Positions 63,001 through 64,000 of a stretch of 64,000 nt of DNA are shown piece by piece. The stretch's first letter is position 1; each line of letters begins with the position of its first letter. The position numbers and the translations under genes were made by a program. Source of the DNA: Bacteroidota bacterium (GTDB lineage Bacteria > Bacteroidota > Ignavibacteria > Ignavibacteriales > Ignavibacteriaceae); assembly GCA_022564295.1 (NCBI GenBank), contig JADFLR010000002.1:161970-225969 (forward strand), read 5' to 3'. The notes under the pieces were generated by a model. That model saw only the letters and a list, made by a program, of their open reading frames with translations. It was not told the origin of the DNA and made no database searches.

Positions 63001-63260
63001 CCCCTGTTCCATGCTTTATAGATTGTTTCCCTCTCTTCTGTTGTAATAAGAATAATATTTGCAAACTTGCTTTGATATTCTTGAACGATTTCTGCTTCAT
63101 TTTCTTTTGAACCGGATACAACAACAACAATTTCCAGCTCTCCTTTTTTATATAATGTTTGATTGATCAAATCATCCAGACAACCGCGAATATATTTTTC
63201 TGAATTGTAGGTTGATACTATTGCTGAAACTCTGACCTTATTTTTCATGAATTCTACCAT
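60027..63260 (-). CDS. Triple family-2 glycosyltransferase with TPR C-terminus
   Basis: A 1077-aa protein with three GT2 domains: residues 11-230 (VRVSAIVSTYNSEKYIRGCL, NTDDRH), 268-470 (FSIVLPTFNRPQELHNALVS, TFLDDDDIYY) and 526-750 (VSIIIVTYNQVEYTKLIVNS, VVLLNNDVVVTDGWM). Residues 835-1077 are TPR-like; two repeats there (TMYEWAVKNDMQNEAALKGL and TMFEWAVKNDPENIFALEGL) are near copies. Three catalytic domains in one chain suggest a processive or multi-step glycan assembly enzyme. Confidence 0.85.
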   Translation of the reverse strand: MVEFMKNKVRVSAIVSTYNSEKYIRGCLDDLINQTLYKKGELEIVVVVSGSKENEAEIVQEYQSKFANIILITTEERETIYKAWNRGIKASIGKYVTNANTDDRHKYDALEILSEELIKNNDIALAYADSKVTQTENQTFDKLPLSGYLLWPEFNRKRLFEICYVGPQPMWRRSLHEHYGYFDEDFKSAGDYEFWLRISAKEKFKHVNQLLGLYYLSMNSVENSDRSTSFNESETARARHWKENKSRPAVEGAYLILYKESKLQVKKPRFSIVLPTFNRPQELHNALVSLEKQSFNNFEVIVVNDGKDDLSGLVDEFEGKIYIRYLHHIINRERSASRNDAIKVANGNYVTFLDDDDIYYPDHLQLLADNINENEKVLYTDAVRALYEKNDTGYKLVEKFVPYSIDYDRNKLLIGNIAPINCFAVEHSLAIQSGLFDENLNVLEDWEFLLRLSSLSEFKHIKQSTVEVTWKNDGSTTTSSKKNEFSLVREKIYKKYENEIALIPNRDEIIKEFNAIWHNDFKKKKSDVSIIIVTYNQVEYTKLIVNSIIENTSRNYELVFIDNASTDLTLEYLEKLKEGNGSVTIIRNTKNEGFPKAVNQGLLISKGDYVVLLNNDVVVTDGWMDRLITVAESDNKIGIVGPISNSVSGVQIDKEAKYKSIPEMHTYAQKIRKKNRSKIMDFPRVAFLCTLIKRDVIDSIGGLDERFSPGNYEDDDFCLRAQLAGYKTVIAKDVFIHHFGSKSFTEEGNDKYLELLEINKTKFIDKWGADPNDIWLKGVKPKSGDIVYPLNENTFIKSFRRATKNISEKDFKSASNNLKVAIEKYEINDGSSIIDYDTLLNLAGNVSLINGDYPLAREYFEEELNLKADSSIACSGLAEVLFVEENYEESKTMYEWAVKNDMQNEAALKGLRKVNTILQLPEDENSLYGKSENSPLDNADAIIKNAHNQFESKNFNGALTLVKQAEELMQDDSLKEQKEALFVSLNNFKGYCYIGLNKLDEAKSLFKSALQIEPNSSDSCAGLGEVIYLSGNDEEAKTMFEWAVKNDPENIFALEGLKKVNNNLGFEETHNSLLIIN

Positions 63261-63274
63261 TCAATTTCCCGTTA

Positions 63275-63769
63275 TTAAACCTCGATGCCTTTTCCCGATA
63301 TTTCTTTAAGAAAAATATGTTCCGGCTCTATTTTTTTTAACTGTTTCAATAAAAATTGTACAAAACTATTGTGACCATATTGTATTTCTAAGAATAATAA
63401 CTTAATTAAACTCTCAACGTTTTCAGGATATCTGATAAAAGTGTTCCAAATATTTATGTGGAACAAATGAATGCTTCGATGTTTCGTCAATAGATCTGAT
63501 AATTGATTAAGATTATCTGGTGAATTTGGAAATTGATTAATTTCATTAATTTTTTGCAGCAGTTCACCGTGTAAAGGCGCATAATTTTTATATTGATTAT
63601 CATGAGATGTATCAGTAATTGCAGGACGTAAAGCGTTGCTTCCAACAATTATAGTCAATGGTTTGTCATATAAATCGTCAGGATTATTCATGAAAAATTC
63701 TTTTTCTTTTTTAATTATCTTATAGATTTCTGGATCTACCTTTTCAATAGAACCCATCATATCATGCAT
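63275..63769 (-). CDS. Small unknown protein upstream of the glycosyltransferases
   Basis: A 164-aa soluble protein, not recognised. It has no signal peptide, membrane segment or catalytic motif that I can see. It lies 14 bp upstream of the triple glycosyltransferase, so it may be cotranscribed. A modest ribosome site (AGGTGG) precedes the ATG. Confidence 0.65.
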   Translation of the reverse strand: MHDMMGSIEKVDPEIYKIIKKEKEFFMNNPDDLYDKPLTIIVGSNALRPAITDTSHDNQYKNYAPLHGELLQKINEINQFPNSPDNLNQLSDLLTKHRSIHLFHINIWNTFIRYPENVESLIKLLFLEIQYGHNSFVQFLLKQLKKIEPEHIFLKEISGKGIEV

Positions 63770-63801
63770 AAAACCACCTAATAATTAGTAATTAAGTTTA
63801 T

Positions 63802-64000
63802 TTAAATAGTTTTTGCTATAAGATTAAAATTCCATTCTTCTGTAGAATACTTTTCCTGCTTTAATTTTTCAGTTAATTTTATTTCCTCATCCGTCAAAGA
63901 ATCATCTATCATTTCAAAATTAAAATTTTCTTTAAATCTTTGTTTTATTGCTTCTTTAATTTCGTTGACATTAATTATTGTATTTGTTTCCTTTTTTATT
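63802..64000 (-). CDS. Partial gene cut by the window edge, C-terminal part
   Basis: An open reading frame of 65 codons runs in from the edge to a TAA at 63802-63804 (it ends EEWNFNLIAKTI). Lys/Glu-rich helical sequence. It lies 32 bp upstream of the next gene and is probably in the same operon. No family can be named from the fragment. Confidence 0.6.
   Translation of the reverse strand, partial: IKKETNTIINVNEIKEAIKQRFKENFNFEMIDDSLTDEEIKLTEKLKQEKYSTEEWNFNLIAKTI

Noticed and set aside
1..64000. Insertion sequences, prophage, CRISPR arrays or rRNA genes
   Set aside because: None was seen; gene order is compact and codon use looks uniform throughout.

Overview
The window is an AT-rich (about one third G+C by eye) bacterial chromosome segment dominated by one near-complete flagellar locus. 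Every protein gene is on the minus strand; only two tRNA genes lie on the plus strand. The flagellum is of the Gram-negative type (FlgA, FlgH and FlgI for P and L rings). The tRNA genes are preceded by Bacteroidota-type promoter elements (TTTG / TAnnTTTG). Flagella are rare in Bacteroidota but known in the Ignavibacteria branch, so an Ignavibacteriales-like organism is the best inference; this is not proven by the window.

Layout, in the direction of transcription (high to low coordinates). (1) 64000-55375: a gene cut by the window edge, an unknown small protein and three large TPR/glycosyltransferase proteins, probably for flagellin or surface glycosylation. (2) 55365-51641: flagellin fliC with a sigma-28 promoter and a leader carrying a CsrA-type hairpin, a terminator, then fliS, fliD, a FliT-like protein and flgM. 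(3) 51492-45102: a FlgS/FlgR-like kinase and sigma-54 activator pair, then a PAS kinase, a REC-HDOD protein and a REC-degenerate HD-GYP protein. (4) 44855-32325: a small unknown protein, then flgBC, fliEFGHIJ, a MotE-like protein, fliK, flgD, a TIGR02530-type protein and flgE, ending at a terminator. (5) 32050-18125: fliLMNOPQR, flhBAFG, fliA, an HDOD protein, a pseudokinase, an unknown membrane protein, flgF and flgG. (6) 17304-9246: flgAHIJNKL, a second stator pair (motA2/motB2), fliW. (7) 9234-2409: csrA, REC-HPt, motA, motB, REC-DHp, an unknown protein, a kinase lacking its phospho-histidine, and another unknown protein. (8) Below 2409: two tRNAs, a MORN-type lipoprotein and pdxH.

How it fits together: the sigma-54 activator pair probably starts middle genes, FliA and FlgM time the late genes, and CsrA with FliW probably controls flagellin translation in a partner switch. 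No chemotaxis (che) genes are present. Instead there is an unusual set of signalling proteins. Two histidine-kinase-like proteins have lost the phospho-accepting histidine, and next to the stator genes one of them (catalytic domain, no histidine) sits with a REC protein that has the histidine domain but no catalytic domain, plus a REC-HPt protein. This split phosphorelay at the stator genes is the most interesting candidate for an undescribed system.
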